Assembly: GCF_030123105.1 (NCBI RefSeq)
Contig: NZ_CP126095.1
Location: forward strand, 2,666,001 to 2,730,000
Source: Paenibacillus sp. G2S3
Lineage (GTDB): Bacteria; Bacillota; Bacilli; Paenibacillales; Paenibacillaceae
Reading direction: 5' to 3'
Length of the DNA stretch: 64,000 bases
Part shown: positions 44,167 through 51,795 of the stretch, piece after piece
Position numbering within the stretch: position 1 is the first letter of the stretch
Layout of the letters: each line of letters begins with the position of its first letter
Notes under the pieces: model-generated
The model's database searches: none
Told to the model about the DNA's origin: nothing
What the model saw: the letters and a program-made list of their open reading frames with translations, nothing else
Position numbers and translations under genes: made by a program

Positions 44167-44652
44167 ATGAGGAAAGGGAAACCGATTAAAAAGAAGGTAT
44201 ATGGATTTATTTTGCAAGAAAATGAAGTTGGAGAAAAGACCTTATTAGTTTATCTTAATGTACAAGAAGTACCTTTTAGATTGGTAGGTGGAAATGTCGA
44301 TGACGGGGAAACAGAAGAAGAGGCGTTATTTAGGGAAGTTCAAGAAGAAAGTGGACTTAAACATTTTAAATTAGTAAAGAAGATTGGAACACAATATTAT
44401 TATAAAGAGTTTATAGACGCAAATGTTGAAAGACATGACTACCTTTTAATTCCAGAAACAAGATTACCTGAAAAGTGGAGTTTCACTGGAGAAGGTGAAG
44501 GAGAGGACTGTGGAACTGTTTTTAACTACCAGTGGATAAAACAAGATGAAATATACTTATTAGATAAAGAGTTTAGAGAATATATGTCGGAAAAATATAT
44601 ACAAGAATTGTTTGGTGATCAAGTCCTAAATGATTATTCGAAGCAGATTTGA
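44167..44652 (+). CDS. Nudix hydrolase
   Basis: 161 residues with a full Nudix box at about 41-63: GGNVDDGETEEEALFREVQE then ESGL. It hydrolyses a nucleoside diphosphate linked to another group; the substrate is not deducible. AGGGGGGGAC precedes the ATG. It overlaps the next gene by four bases (TTGA), so it is coupled to a membrane protein. Confidence 0.85.
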   Translation: MRKGKPIKKKVYGFILQENEVGEKTLLVYLNVQEVPFRLVGGNVDDGETEEEALFREVQEESGLKHFKLVKKIGTQYYYKEFIDANVERHDYLLIPETRLPEKWSFTGEGEGEDCGTVFNYQWIKQDEIYLLDKEFREYMSEKYIQELFGDQVLNDYSKQI

Positions 44653-45089
44653 AAAAGCATAAAATTGGTGGGATTACTTTGCGTGTAGTTGAGCATATCA
44701 TGTTATGGTTTGTTTCGACGATTTTATTCACCTTGGCCTTTTTTGGATTAGAGCTCTTGGAAGGACATAAAATCAGTACGACCGAATACTACGGGTTTCA
44801 AAATATAGGGTTTGTTTTTATTTTCTTAGCTTTTCTTTTTTCAGCCGTTCTTTACCCAATTGTAATTTTTCCTTTATCTTGGGTTGTTCGGATGATTGCA
44901 AATCCTTTAATTAGCCGCATATTGATATTGCTTCTGAGTGGTATCGGGGGATACATTTTCTTTTACAAGGTGTACGATGAACGCTTTATACGGGAGTATC
45001 ATTTGAATAGTAGCATAGCCATTATTCTTTTTGGTATTGCCGGTTCCATTTATGTCTTGGTGGATTATTATCTTGATAAGAGGAGTTGA
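44649..45089 (+). CDS. Four-segment membrane protein, unknown
   Basis: 146 residues with hydrophobic segments near 16-34, 52-78, 88-104 and 118-138. TTG start overlaps the Nudix stop. No family recognised. It begins a run of four small membrane protein genes (to 45924). Confidence 0.6.
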   Translation: MKKHKIGGITLRVVEHIMLWFVSTILFTLAFFGLELLEGHKISTTEYYGFQNIGFVFIFLAFLFSAVLYPIVIFPLSWVVRMIANPLISRILILLLSGIGGYIFFYKVYDERFIREYHLNSSIAIILFGIAGSIYVLVDYYLDKRS

Positions 45090-45093
45090 ACTT

Positions 45094-45360
45094 ATGAGCT
45101 ATTTTGAAAGAGTTAATAAGATATCCAACATCTTATTTTGTGTTTTTGGATTATTTTTTATTTTGACTATAATTTTCTTTTCTACTAGCAGCTTCTCAGA
45201 AATATTACGTTATAATTTCACAAATGACTTAAGAGGAGCAATGATTACAGTAATTAGTTTTATGATCTCTTTATTTTCACTTGTCTTGGGCATTACTTTG
45301 AAATGTCTTGTAAAAGACTCTGATGAAACGACTCAGCTACTTGCCGCACGAATAAAGTAG
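45094..45360 (+). CDS. Two-segment membrane protein, unknown
   Basis: 88 residues starting MSYFERVNKISNILFCVFGL, with hydrophobic segments near 11-30 and 48-70 and a cytosolic tail. AGAGGAG precedes ATG 45094, four bases after the previous stop. Function unknown. Confidence 0.6.
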   Translation: MSYFERVNKISNILFCVFGLFFILTIIFFSTSSFSEILRYNFTNDLRGAMITVISFMISLFSLVLGITLKCLVKDSDETTQLLAARIK

Positions 45361-45493
45361 TTGTTGAATTCTGAAGCGTGCATAAAAATACCTGCTAACC
45401 TGGGTGGTGGCATCATTTGCACCCCCTAAATCACTGAAACCATTATATTGGATATTCGTATTCCTATAAAATGATGCTGAAAGGTCGTGCGTG

Positions 45494-45658
45494 ATGGATA
45501 ACGGGTATTTTGTTGGATGGGGTACATTAGCATTAATAAATGCTGGGTTAGCGCAAGGTAAAAATAGAAGTGGTTTAAACTGGTTTTTAATTTCTTTGCT
45601 TTGTGGCCCATTGGCTACATTTTTTCTTGTAATATCGAGTAAGCTGCAAATTCATTAG
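45494..45658 (+). CDS. 54-residue small membrane protein
   Basis: Frame from ATG 45494 to TAG 45656-45658, beginning MDNGYFVGWGTLALINAGLA and continuing QGKNRSGLNWFLISLLCGPL. AAAGGT lies eight bases upstream. The AxxxGKxRSxxxWFLxSLLxGPxA pattern is one I associate with short Bacillales membrane proteins, supporting a real gene. Two membrane segments separated by a basic loop. Function unknown. Confidence 0.65.
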   Translation: MDNGYFVGWGTLALINAGLAQGKNRSGLNWFLISLLCGPLATFFLVISSKLQIH

Positions 45659-45684
45659 CCCATTATATTTCGGGAGGGGATTTT

Positions 45685-45924
45685 TTGCTGAAAGCACTAA
45701 GGCTGCTCGGTATACTATTTAGTGCAGCAACAATCATTCTGGTGATAATATTTTTCCGTGGTGAGGATCAAGTCATAATGTCTTGGACAATGCTGGGGAT
45801 GTGCGGAGCTCTGATTTTTAATGGAGGAGCTACCTATTTTAAAACTAAGGATAAAATGGCTGCTCTGTCTTTGATTGTTGGGATTGTACTCTTAATATTC
45901 TCGCTTACTCAATTTCCGTTTTAA
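45685..45924 (+). CDS. Small membrane protein, unknown
   Basis: 79 residues with three hydrophobic segments (about 5-24, 31-46 and 58-77). TTG start behind GGGAGGGG. No family recognised. Last gene before a hairpin at 45932. Confidence 0.6.
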   Translation: MLKALRLLGILFSAATIILVIIFFRGEDQVIMSWTMLGMCGALIFNGGATYFKTKDKMAALSLIVGIVLLIFSLTQFPF

Positions 45925-45931
45925 TAAAAAG

Positions 45932-45965
45932 CCCCATCAACCAATAAGGTCGGTGGGGTTATTTT
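45932..45965. terminator. Hairpin ending the small membrane protein run
   Basis: CCCCATCAACC and GGTCGGTGGGG pair with two mismatches or wobble pairs, followed by TTATTTTA. The T run is modest. Confidence 0.6.
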
Positions 45966-46022
45966 ATGTTTTTCCCTTTTTTTCATTAATAACGTGTTTC
46001 AGCATGTTGCTGCAGGCTATCC

Positions 46023-46196
46023 TTATTTCTTTTTCTTCTTTGTGGGTCCGATCTGGCGCTTTACTTTATTGTTCTCATCTACCTCAATAATATAGATGTC
46101 CTTCACAGTACCGGAAAGAGTAAACCATTCACGTAGAGCATCAGCTTCAGTCATTGGTCCCAATATTCGTTTCCCCCTATAACATATAAAAAACAC
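46023..46196 (-). CDS. 57-residue conserved hypothetical protein
   Basis: GTG at 46196 with AAGGAG five bases upstream; the product begins MFFICYRGKRILGPMTEADA, then LREWFTLSGTVKDIYIIEVD, ending in a lysine run. Consistent codon use and a good ribosome site support a real gene. No family name is claimed. A Fur-like site lies 39-53 bases upstream. Confidence 0.6.
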   Translation of the reverse strand: MFFICYRGKRILGPMTEADALREWFTLSGTVKDIYIIEVDENNKVKRQIGPTKKKKK

Positions 46197-46601
46197 TCCT
46201 ACTCCTTAGTGAGTTTGCGAAAATGCAATAATCCTCATAACGATTCTCATTAACTATTTTCAGTGAGTCTCATTATTTTATATTAATGCTAAATTATAGG
46301 AGATGCAATGTTGAGAGATTGTTCCTGTTAGTTCAAGTAACGTTTATATAAGGAATCATAGGCATGAGGCACCATAAGGAGAGTAAACGGTTCCAGAAGA
46401 ATAGAAATCAACGCTAAGCGAATTTGAGGTCATCAAAGAAGGTTATTGGAAAGGTTGGGGGCACCTTAGACCAGTGGTTTTAGTGGGTGTTTATAGATCC
46501 ATGATGATGTTATTTTTGACTTTTCGAAGTTCATGCGAAGCTATCAGCAAGCACGATACCAAACAGCGATTGACAAAATAGAAGAGCTGCCTAATACTAA
46601 T
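46197..46601. other. Intergenic stretch, possible remnant of a lost gene
   Basis: No intact gene in about 400 bases. A Fur-like site TGAGAATCGTTATGA (minus strand, 46235-46249) lies near the left end. Two protein-like frames follow each other: 46405-46578 (EFEVIKEGYWKGWGHLRPVV...) and one from about 46504 to the TGA at 46603 (VIFDFSKFMRSYQQARYQTA...). They lie in different frames without starts, as in a decayed gene; the origin is not recognised. Confidence 0.35.
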
Positions 46602-46616
46602 TGATAATCATTATCA
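46602..46616. promoter_or_regulatory. Perfect Fur box before the AraC/binding-protein gene
   Basis: TGATAATCATTATCA matches the 7-1-7 consensus at every position, 59 bases before the start codon. Confidence 0.92.
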
Positions 46617-46674
46617 TTGTTAAAGATGTAATTAACTTAAATAGATTGTGTAACGGATCGGAGTGAAATGCAAG

Positions 46675-48660
46675 ATGAAGTTGGAAGATCATATTGCCGC
46701 ATGGAATTATGCAGCCGTTAAAGTGCTGGATATTCGACATGCTGTGATGGAGCCTGGGGACAAGCTGCAAGGCTATATATTACCTGCATGTGGATTTATC
46801 TACTGTGTGCGGGGTGCGGCTAGCTTGAATCTCAACGGCATAGATTACGATGCAGACCGTCATTTTATTGTGCATGGTGGCAAGGGGATGAGACTGAGCA
46901 TAGAGGCAGGGAAGATTTTTGAATACTATTTATTATTCTATAGAGCCTCTTTACCAGGAAGAAAGGATTTAGCAAGACTTTTGGAACGTAGCAATCCATT
47001 TCGGATGCAGTATGGCTTCGAGTCTTTGGAGCCATTGCCACTACACTATCAACTAATGGCAATGGAACAACTCTGGGCACAAGGAAGCTTATTGGAAAGA
47101 ATTCAAGTTAAAGGCTTGTTCTATCAGTTTATACATGAATTATTGAAGCAGTTTACAAAGGATGGAATTAACCTCAGGCAACCAGATGTCATTGGGCAGG
47201 TTGTCCGTTATATTGAGGAGCATTATCGTCACAATTTATCACTAGAATCTATAGCCGAGCAATTTAATTATAGCCCTCGTCATTTATCAACGCGTTTTAA
47301 AGGGGAGACGGGGTTCAGCTTGATTGAATATTTGATACGATTCCGGCTTAAACATGCAGAAGAGCTATTACGATGTACCGATGCTCCACTTCGCGAAATT
47401 GCAGAAGAAGTTGGATATAGCGATGTATATTACTTCAGTCGTATGTTCAGTAAATACAATGGTCAATCTCCCATCCGATTCCGCAAGGAAAGCAGGCTGG
47501 TGAGCTCATCGGACAATCGTCCATTTACCACCGCCAAATTCTCCATTGGCGAGCACATATCCTCCCGATATAATGTTATTGAGTATGATAATCATTATCA
47601 TTACTATTACCATAATGAAATAACCGGAGGGTCTTCAACTATGAGATTAACAAAGACATCAAGTTTTATTGTAGCGATGCTGCTTAGCTTTACCTTGCTT
47701 TTAAGTGCATGTGGATCTGCAAGCGTTGGTTCTAATGCCACGAATTCTAATGGATCCAAAGCTTCTGAAGTTACATCATCACCAGCAAATAATTCAACTG
47801 CAACTGACAATGCCAATAAGGAGGCACAGACAAGAACCATCTCTACAATAAAGGGAGATATTGTCGTTCCAGCTAATCCAAAGAGGGTTGTCGTGTTATA
47901 CCTTCAAGGGGATCTTGTTGCCCTCGGCATTAAGCCAGTAGGTACTTCAAGTGTCTTTGAAGGAGCGGCCTTTGCAGAAGAGCTGGGGGGGATTGAAGAT
48001 CTAGGTTCATGGTATGAGCCTAATCCAGAGGCTATTATGGCAGTAAAGCCGGACTTGATCATAGCTGCTTCTGAAGAAACTTACGAAATCCTTAAGGATA
48101 TTGCACCGACCATTCCAATTCCTTATGAAAAAATGGCGACGGATGAACGTATAATGAAGATTGGCGAGGTATTTGGCAAGGAGCAGGAGGCACAAGCTTT
48201 ATTAGATAATTTCCACGAGAAGTTGGAGAGAAGTAAGCAGAAGCTTGATGAACTTGGAATTTTAGATAAGACAGTAACCATTATCGAGGGCGGCAAAAAA
48301 GAGATGGCGGTGATCGATAGCAAGCTTTACGGAAGAGGCTCTCAGATCATTTATGAATATTTAGGACTAAAAGCACCAGAGATTCTTCAGAAGAAGATTG
48401 ATGGCAGGGAGAAGGCTACTGGAGGGTTTGTTTCCTTAGAAGTGTTACCTGAGTATATAGGAGACTTCGTGTTCCGCTCTGTATGGGATGGGGCTGATGA
48501 TTTGTCGGACAACCCCATTTGGAACAGCATTCCAGCAATCAAAGAAGGTAGATTGATCGAAATTGGGTTTGATTTTTCATATTATTCCGATATCTACTCT
48601 CTTGATAAGCAGCTAGATTTTGTAGTTGAGAAGCTAGTGTCAGCGTATGAAAAAAAATAG
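46675..48660 (+). CDS. AraC-type regulator in one frame with a siderophore-binding lipoprotein
   Basis: One uninterrupted frame of 661 codons. Residues 1-165 form a cupin-like sensor and about 169-272 an AraC DNA-binding domain (LSLESIAEQFNYSPRHLSTR, LREIAEEVGYSDVYYFSRMF). About 50 residues of linker follow, including DNHYHYYYHN, which is the translation of a perfect Fur box. From residue 323 a complete lipoprotein precursor begins. ATG 46675 follows GGAGTG; GTG 46663 overlaps it. Either a fused protein with an internal signal or two genes sharing a frame; I favour mostly separate expression because promoter, Fur box and ribosome site lie at the junction. Confidence 0.8.
   Translation: MKLEDHIAAWNYAAVKVLDIRHAVMEPGDKLQGYILPACGFIYCVRGAASLNLNGIDYDADRHFIVHGGKGMRLSIEAGKIFEYYLLFYRASLPGRKDLARLLERSNPFRMQYGFESLEPLPLHYQLMAMEQLWAQGSLLERIQVKGLFYQFIHELLKQFTKDGINLRQPDVIGQVVRYIEEHYRHNLSLESIAEQFNYSPRHLSTRFKGETGFSLIEYLIRFRLKHAEELLRCTDAPLREIAEEVGYSDVYYFSRMFSKYNGQSPIRFRKESRLVSSSDNRPFTTAKFSIGEHISSRYNVIEYDNHYHYYYHNEITGGSSTMRLTKTSSFIVAMLLSFTLLLSACGSASVGSNATNSNGSKASEVTSSPANNSTATDNANKEAQTRTISTIKGDIVVPANPKRVVVLYLQGDLVALGIKPVGTSSVFEGAAFAEELGGIEDLGSWYEPNPEAIMAVKPDLIIAASEETYEILKDIAPTIPIPYEKMATDERIMKIGEVFGKEQEAQALLDNFHEKLERSKQKLDELGILDKTVTIIEGGKKEMAVIDSKLYGRGSQIIYEYLGLKAPEILQKKIDGREKATGGFVSLEVLPEYIGDFVFRSVWDGADDLSDNPIWNSIPAIKEGRLIEIGFDFSYYSDIYSLDKQLDFVVEKLVSAYEKK
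47546..47574 (+). promoter_or_regulatory. Internal promoter for the lipoprotein part
   Basis: TTGGCG (47546-47551), 17-base spacer, TATAAT (47569-47574), inside the AraC/lipoprotein frame and 12 bases before the internal Fur box. Confidence 0.65.
47586..47600. promoter_or_regulatory. Perfect internal Fur box
   Basis: TGATAATCATTATCA, identical to the box at 46602, lies where transcription from the internal promoter would begin and inside the open reading frame. Confidence 0.92.
47641..48660 (+). CDS. Siderophore-binding lipoprotein (separate start inside the AraC frame)
   Basis: 339 residues from ATG 47641, preceded by CCGGAGGG at good spacing. Signal peptide RLTKTSSFIVAMLLSFTLLL with lipobox LSAC (Cys24), a Ser/Asn/Thr linker to about 65, then a FecB/FepB-type binding domain (NPKRVVVLYLQGDLVALGIK, KPDLIIAA, IGEVFGKE). 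This is the form expected on the cell surface. It overlaps the first permease gene by 14 bases and should feed the FecCD pair. Confidence 0.85.
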   Translation: MRLTKTSSFIVAMLLSFTLLLSACGSASVGSNATNSNGSKASEVTSSPANNSTATDNANKEAQTRTISTIKGDIVVPANPKRVVVLYLQGDLVALGIKPVGTSSVFEGAAFAEELGGIEDLGSWYEPNPEAIMAVKPDLIIAASEETYEILKDIAPTIPIPYEKMATDERIMKIGEVFGKEQEAQALLDNFHEKLERSKQKLDELGILDKTVTIIEGGKKEMAVIDSKLYGRGSQIIYEYLGLKAPEILQKKIDGREKATGGFVSLEVLPEYIGDFVFRSVWDGADDLSDNPIWNSIPAIKEGRLIEIGFDFSYYSDIYSLDKQLDFVVEKLVSAYEKK

Positions 48661-49696
48661 AAAGCTAGATGATAGAACAACTGTTATCCCTAATTTAAGA
48701 GGGAAATCGTATTTCGGTCTGTTTTTACTCTTAGGGATATTGCTGCTGCTGCTTTCAGTAGCAGCTTCTATCTCTTTTGGTTCTGCTTCCATGAGCCTGA
48801 AGATGGCATGGACAGCGCTTTTTAATTTTGATCCTGAACTGACCGAGCATCAGATTATTCATGCCCTTCGTATTCCGCGTACGGCGGCTGATATTATTGC
48901 GGGCATGTGTCTCGCGGTAGCAGGAGCGGTTATGCAAGGCTATACGCGAAATCCCTTAGCCGATTCGGGATTAATGGGAGTAAATGCAGGAGCTGCTCTT
49001 GCAATGGCCGTTACATTAGTTTTCCTTCCAGGGCAATTGCAGACGACAACCTTGCTAGTTAGCTTTATTGGCGCAGGACTTGGTTCAGGATTAACGTATC
49101 TTGCTGCTTCAATGAATCGTTCAGGAATGACACCTCAACGATTGGTGCTAGCTGGAATATCAATTACAATGCTATTTGGAGCTGTGGGATCATTTATCTC
49201 ATTAAACTATGGAATTGGTCGTGCCCTTGCTTATTGGACTTCGGGTAGTGTGGCTGGAGCAACATGGATGGAAATTAAGCTAGTTATTCCTTGGTTTTTA
49301 GGTGGGCTGGCTTTATCATTATTCATTGCACGCTCTATCACTGTTTTAAACTTGGGGGAAGAGATTGCGAAAGGCTTCGGGCAACGGATCGTTCTCGTTA
49401 AGATGATAGCTACGCTTGCGGTCCTTTTACTAGCGGGTGTAGCTGTTGCACTTGTAGGGCCAATCGGCTTTGTAGGGTTGATTATACCGCATATCATGCG
49501 TTTTTTTGTAGGTGTAGATTATCGTTATATTATTCCGGCATCAGCCATTTACGGTGGCGCACTTATGGTTGTGGCAGATATTGCAGGAAGGCTGATTAAT
49601 CGTCCGGCAGAGACAGCACTGGGCATTATTTTTGCAATGATTGGTGTTCCTTTCTTCTTGCTAATTGCGAGCAAAGAGAGGAGAGCCTTCAAATGA
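48647..49696 (+). CDS. FecCD-family iron ABC transporter permease 1
   Basis: 349 residues with about nine to ten membrane segments. ALRIPRTAADIIAGMCLAVA, MQGYTRNPLADSGLMGVNAG and VGPIGFVGLIIPHIMRF are the FecCD hallmarks, the last containing the ATPase-coupling loop. Starts within the end of the binding-protein gene, so it is translationally coupled. Forms a heterodimer with the next gene's product. Confidence 0.92.
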   Translation: MKKNRKLDDRTTVIPNLRGKSYFGLFLLLGILLLLLSVAASISFGSASMSLKMAWTALFNFDPELTEHQIIHALRIPRTAADIIAGMCLAVAGAVMQGYTRNPLADSGLMGVNAGAALAMAVTLVFLPGQLQTTTLLVSFIGAGLGSGLTYLAASMNRSGMTPQRLVLAGISITMLFGAVGSFISLNYGIGRALAYWTSGSVAGATWMEIKLVIPWFLGGLALSLFIARSITVLNLGEEIAKGFGQRIVLVKMIATLAVLLLAGVAVALVGPIGFVGLIIPHIMRFFVGVDYRYIIPASAIYGGALMVVADIAGRLINRPAETALGIIFAMIGVPFFLLIASKERRAFK

Positions 49697-50700
49697 ATGT
49701 TGTTAAATCGCATAAGGCTACAATATGGATTCTTTCTCTCATAATACTGCTTATTGCAGGAGCTATTCTTAGTCTTAATATGGGAAAGGTATCTCTGAAC
49801 CCACTTGAAGTATTTAAAGTATTGCTTGGACAAGGTCCAGAGGAGCATAATCTCGTTGTTTATAAGTTTCGTCTTCCTCGGATCGTATTAGCGATACTCG
49901 TTGGATTTGGGATGGCACTGGCAGGTGCAGTTATGCAGGCGTTGCTGCGCAATGATCTGGCTGATCCCGGCATGCTTGGTATTAGCTCAGGTTCAGGTCT
50001 TATGGTGTTGCTGATTATCTCAACTGTAAGCATTCAAGGCACCGCTATAACATTATTACTGCCGTCTATGGCATTCTTAGGTGGTTTGCTGGCAGCAGCT
50101 CTGATCTATATTCTAGCCTATAGAAAACGTCGTATGATTTCTTCTACACGACTTGTCTTGACTGGTGTTGCGATCAATATGGGGTTTAGTGCGCTGTCGT
50201 TATTCCTAACTTTAAAGCTTGATGATCAGAAGTATGAGTTTGCGCAGCGTTGGCAAGCAGGATATTTATGGGGGGACAAGTGGTCTTATATCAGTTTGCT
50301 GGCACCTTGGGTATTGCTGCTATTCGCATATATTCTTTCCAATTTTAGGACATTGAACGTCTTGGTGCTAGGCAACGAAATTTCGATAGGATTAGGAGTC
50401 GCTGTAAAGAAGAAATTTTTGCGTCTGGCGATTGCGGCTGTAGGCATTGCTTCTGGCTGTGTAGCGCTCGGGGGCTCGATCTTCTTTATTGGATTGATTA
50501 GTCCGCATGTGGCGCGCAAGCTGGTAGGTCACGACTACAAAGTACTTCTACCAACTTCTGCACTTATTGGTGCACTATTGCTGCTTGTAGCGGATACGAT
50601 TGCTCGAACGGTCAGCTTTAAGTCGGATATTCCCGCAGGGATTATTGTAACAATGCTGAGTGTGCCTTACTTCCTATATCTATTGATGCGTTCAAAATAA
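49693..50700 (+). CDS. FecCD-family iron ABC transporter permease 2
   Basis: 335 residues, same family: FRLPRIVLAILVGFGMALAG, MQALLRNDLADPGMLGISSG and FFIGLISPHVARKLVG. Overlaps the previous gene by four bases (ATGA). No ATPase gene follows; the operon ends at the terminators from 50726, so an ATPase must be shared from elsewhere, as for several Bacillus siderophore systems that use YusV (FpbC). Confidence 0.92.
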   Translation: MNVVKSHKATIWILSLIILLIAGAILSLNMGKVSLNPLEVFKVLLGQGPEEHNLVVYKFRLPRIVLAILVGFGMALAGAVMQALLRNDLADPGMLGISSGSGLMVLLIISTVSIQGTAITLLLPSMAFLGGLLAAALIYILAYRKRRMISSTRLVLTGVAINMGFSALSLFLTLKLDDQKYEFAQRWQAGYLWGDKWSYISLLAPWVLLLFAYILSNFRTLNVLVLGNEISIGLGVAVKKKFLRLAIAAVGIASGCVALGGSIFFIGLISPHVARKLVGHDYKVLLPTSALIGALLLLVADTIARTVSFKSDIPAGIIVTMLSVPYFLYLLMRSK

Positions 50701-50725
50701 ATATCAGAGTTCTTTCCAACGTATA

Positions 50726-50826
50726 AAAAAGCCTTCTTTATGGGTTTTGCCGCGAGCCCTTATGAGGCTTTTAAAAAACAAAAAACCGCGAAGATCCTTG
50801 ATTATACAAGGCTTTTCGCGGTTTTT
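50726..50826. terminator. Double terminator after the iron permeases
   Basis: First hairpin: AAAAGCCT (50727) with AGGCTTTT (50765-50772), enclosing GGG/CCC. Second: AAAAACCGCGAA (50781-50792) with TTTTCGCGGTTTTT (50813-50826) and inner CCTTG/CAAGG. The second has A and T runs on both sides and can work on both strands. Confidence 0.85.
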
Positions 50827-51028
50827 AAATTTCTCTTCTTGGACTTATCTTCTGCTATCATGCAACCCCAATGCTTGGTGTACCAAGTAGAATTACGACT
50901 GAGTGTTAGTGGAACAGTGTCGCAGTAGACGCAAACTGTGCAATAAAAAATAATGAAACCCACTCATTGTTATCGCATATGAGCGGGTTGTATTAAGCCT
51001 ATTACTTTAATGCAAAGAAATAATAAGG
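50827..51028. other. Intergenic stretch without genes
   Basis: No gene seen. AACCCACTCAT (50957-50967) pairs with ATGAGCGGGTT (50979-50989); on the minus strand it is followed by TCATTATTTTTT and may terminate transcripts from the GNAT remnant. Confidence 0.5.
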
Positions 51029-51352
51029 TTAGTGATTTGGATTTAATATTGCTAATATCTGATGATCTTCCCAACGGCCGTTAATTTCAACATTTTTAAT
51101 TGCTATTCCTTCTTTATGAAAACCAGCTTTTTCTAAAACTCGCATGGAACCTAAGTTGTCTGGCATAACTCCAGCTTCAATTCTATGTAAATTGAGTATT
51201 TCAAAAGCATAATTAACAACCAGATTAACAGCTTCGGTAGTATAACCTTTTCCATTATGTTCTTGGTCTAAGGAATTAAAAAACCCATTGATATCACTCC
51301 TTTTTGGGATTATAGCATGATCTGCCCGTTTGTATAATTCGAATAGTTTCAA
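51029..51352 (-). pseudogene. N-terminally truncated GNAT acetyltransferase
   Basis: The last 75 or so residues are a good RimJ/RimL-type end: HNGKGYTTEAVNLVVNYAFE (acetyl-CoA loop GKGYTT), LNLHRIEAGVMPDNLGSMRV and GFHKEGIAIKNVEINGRWED. The first 100 residues of a normal enzyme (strands 1-4) are missing; only about 30 unrelated-looking residues precede. No ribosome site fits the TTG at 51352, and the frame stays open further upstream without a domain. I read it as a deletion remnant. Confidence 0.7.
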
Positions 51353-51556
51353 ATAATTAAGTAATAAAGGGGAGTACTGCGATAGAATTGAAAGGATTGT
51401 AAGCAGGAAGGGAATTATATATCATTAAAGCGGTATTTAGGAATTGGTTGGAGGGTAGAAGCAATGATGTTTTCCCAGAGGATCAGAAGAACTGATACGA
51501 AAGTAAATCGCGATTCGTATCACAGGGGTTTTTAATAGAATGATAAGTGAAGAGAA

Positions 51557-51588
51557 AACAAAAAAAGCCTTGAAATTCAAGGCTTTTT
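51557..51588 (-). terminator. Terminator of the tRNA-Val gene
   Basis: Perfect 13-bp stem AAAAAGCCTTGAA / TTCAAGGCTTTTT with a one-base centre as drawn, continued by T on the minus strand, immediately after the tRNA. Confidence 0.9.
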
Positions 51589-51593
51589 CGATA

Positions 51594-51665
51594 TAGGACG
51601 GATGGGGTTCGAACCCATGACCCCTACCCTGTCAAGATAGTGCTCTCCCGCTGAGCTACCGTCCT
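51594..51665 (-). tRNA. tRNA-Val, anticodon GAC
   Basis: 72 nucleotides on the minus strand fold as a standard cloverleaf: acceptor AGGACGG/CCGTCCT, D-arm GCTC/GAGC, anticodon stem CTATC/GGTAG (one G-U) with loop TTGACAG, T-arm ATGGG/CCCAT with loop TTCGAAC, discriminator A. The anticodon is GAC, so it reads GUC and GUU. CCA is not encoded. It stands alone with its own terminator. Confidence 0.93.
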
Positions 51666-51756
51666 GCGACGAATTTCATAATACCATATGATAGAGTAGG
51701 ATGGCAATTCTTTTTTTACAATCTATAGGGATGATAGTTTACATAGTCTTTAAAAT

Positions 51757-51787
51757 AAGAAAAAAGGGGATGCCCGACATCCCCTTT
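51757..51787 (-). terminator. Terminator of the 100-residue protein gene
   Basis: AAAGGGGATG / CATCCCCTTT stem with a 5-base loop, followed by T-rich sequence on the minus strand. Confidence 0.85.
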
Positions 51788-51795
51788 GCACCATC

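Noticed and set aside
51594..51665. Reading the tRNA anticodon as UGA
   Set aside because: Only the loop TTGACAG gives a five-pair anticodon stem (CTATC/GGTAG), which fixes the anticodon as GAC (Val).
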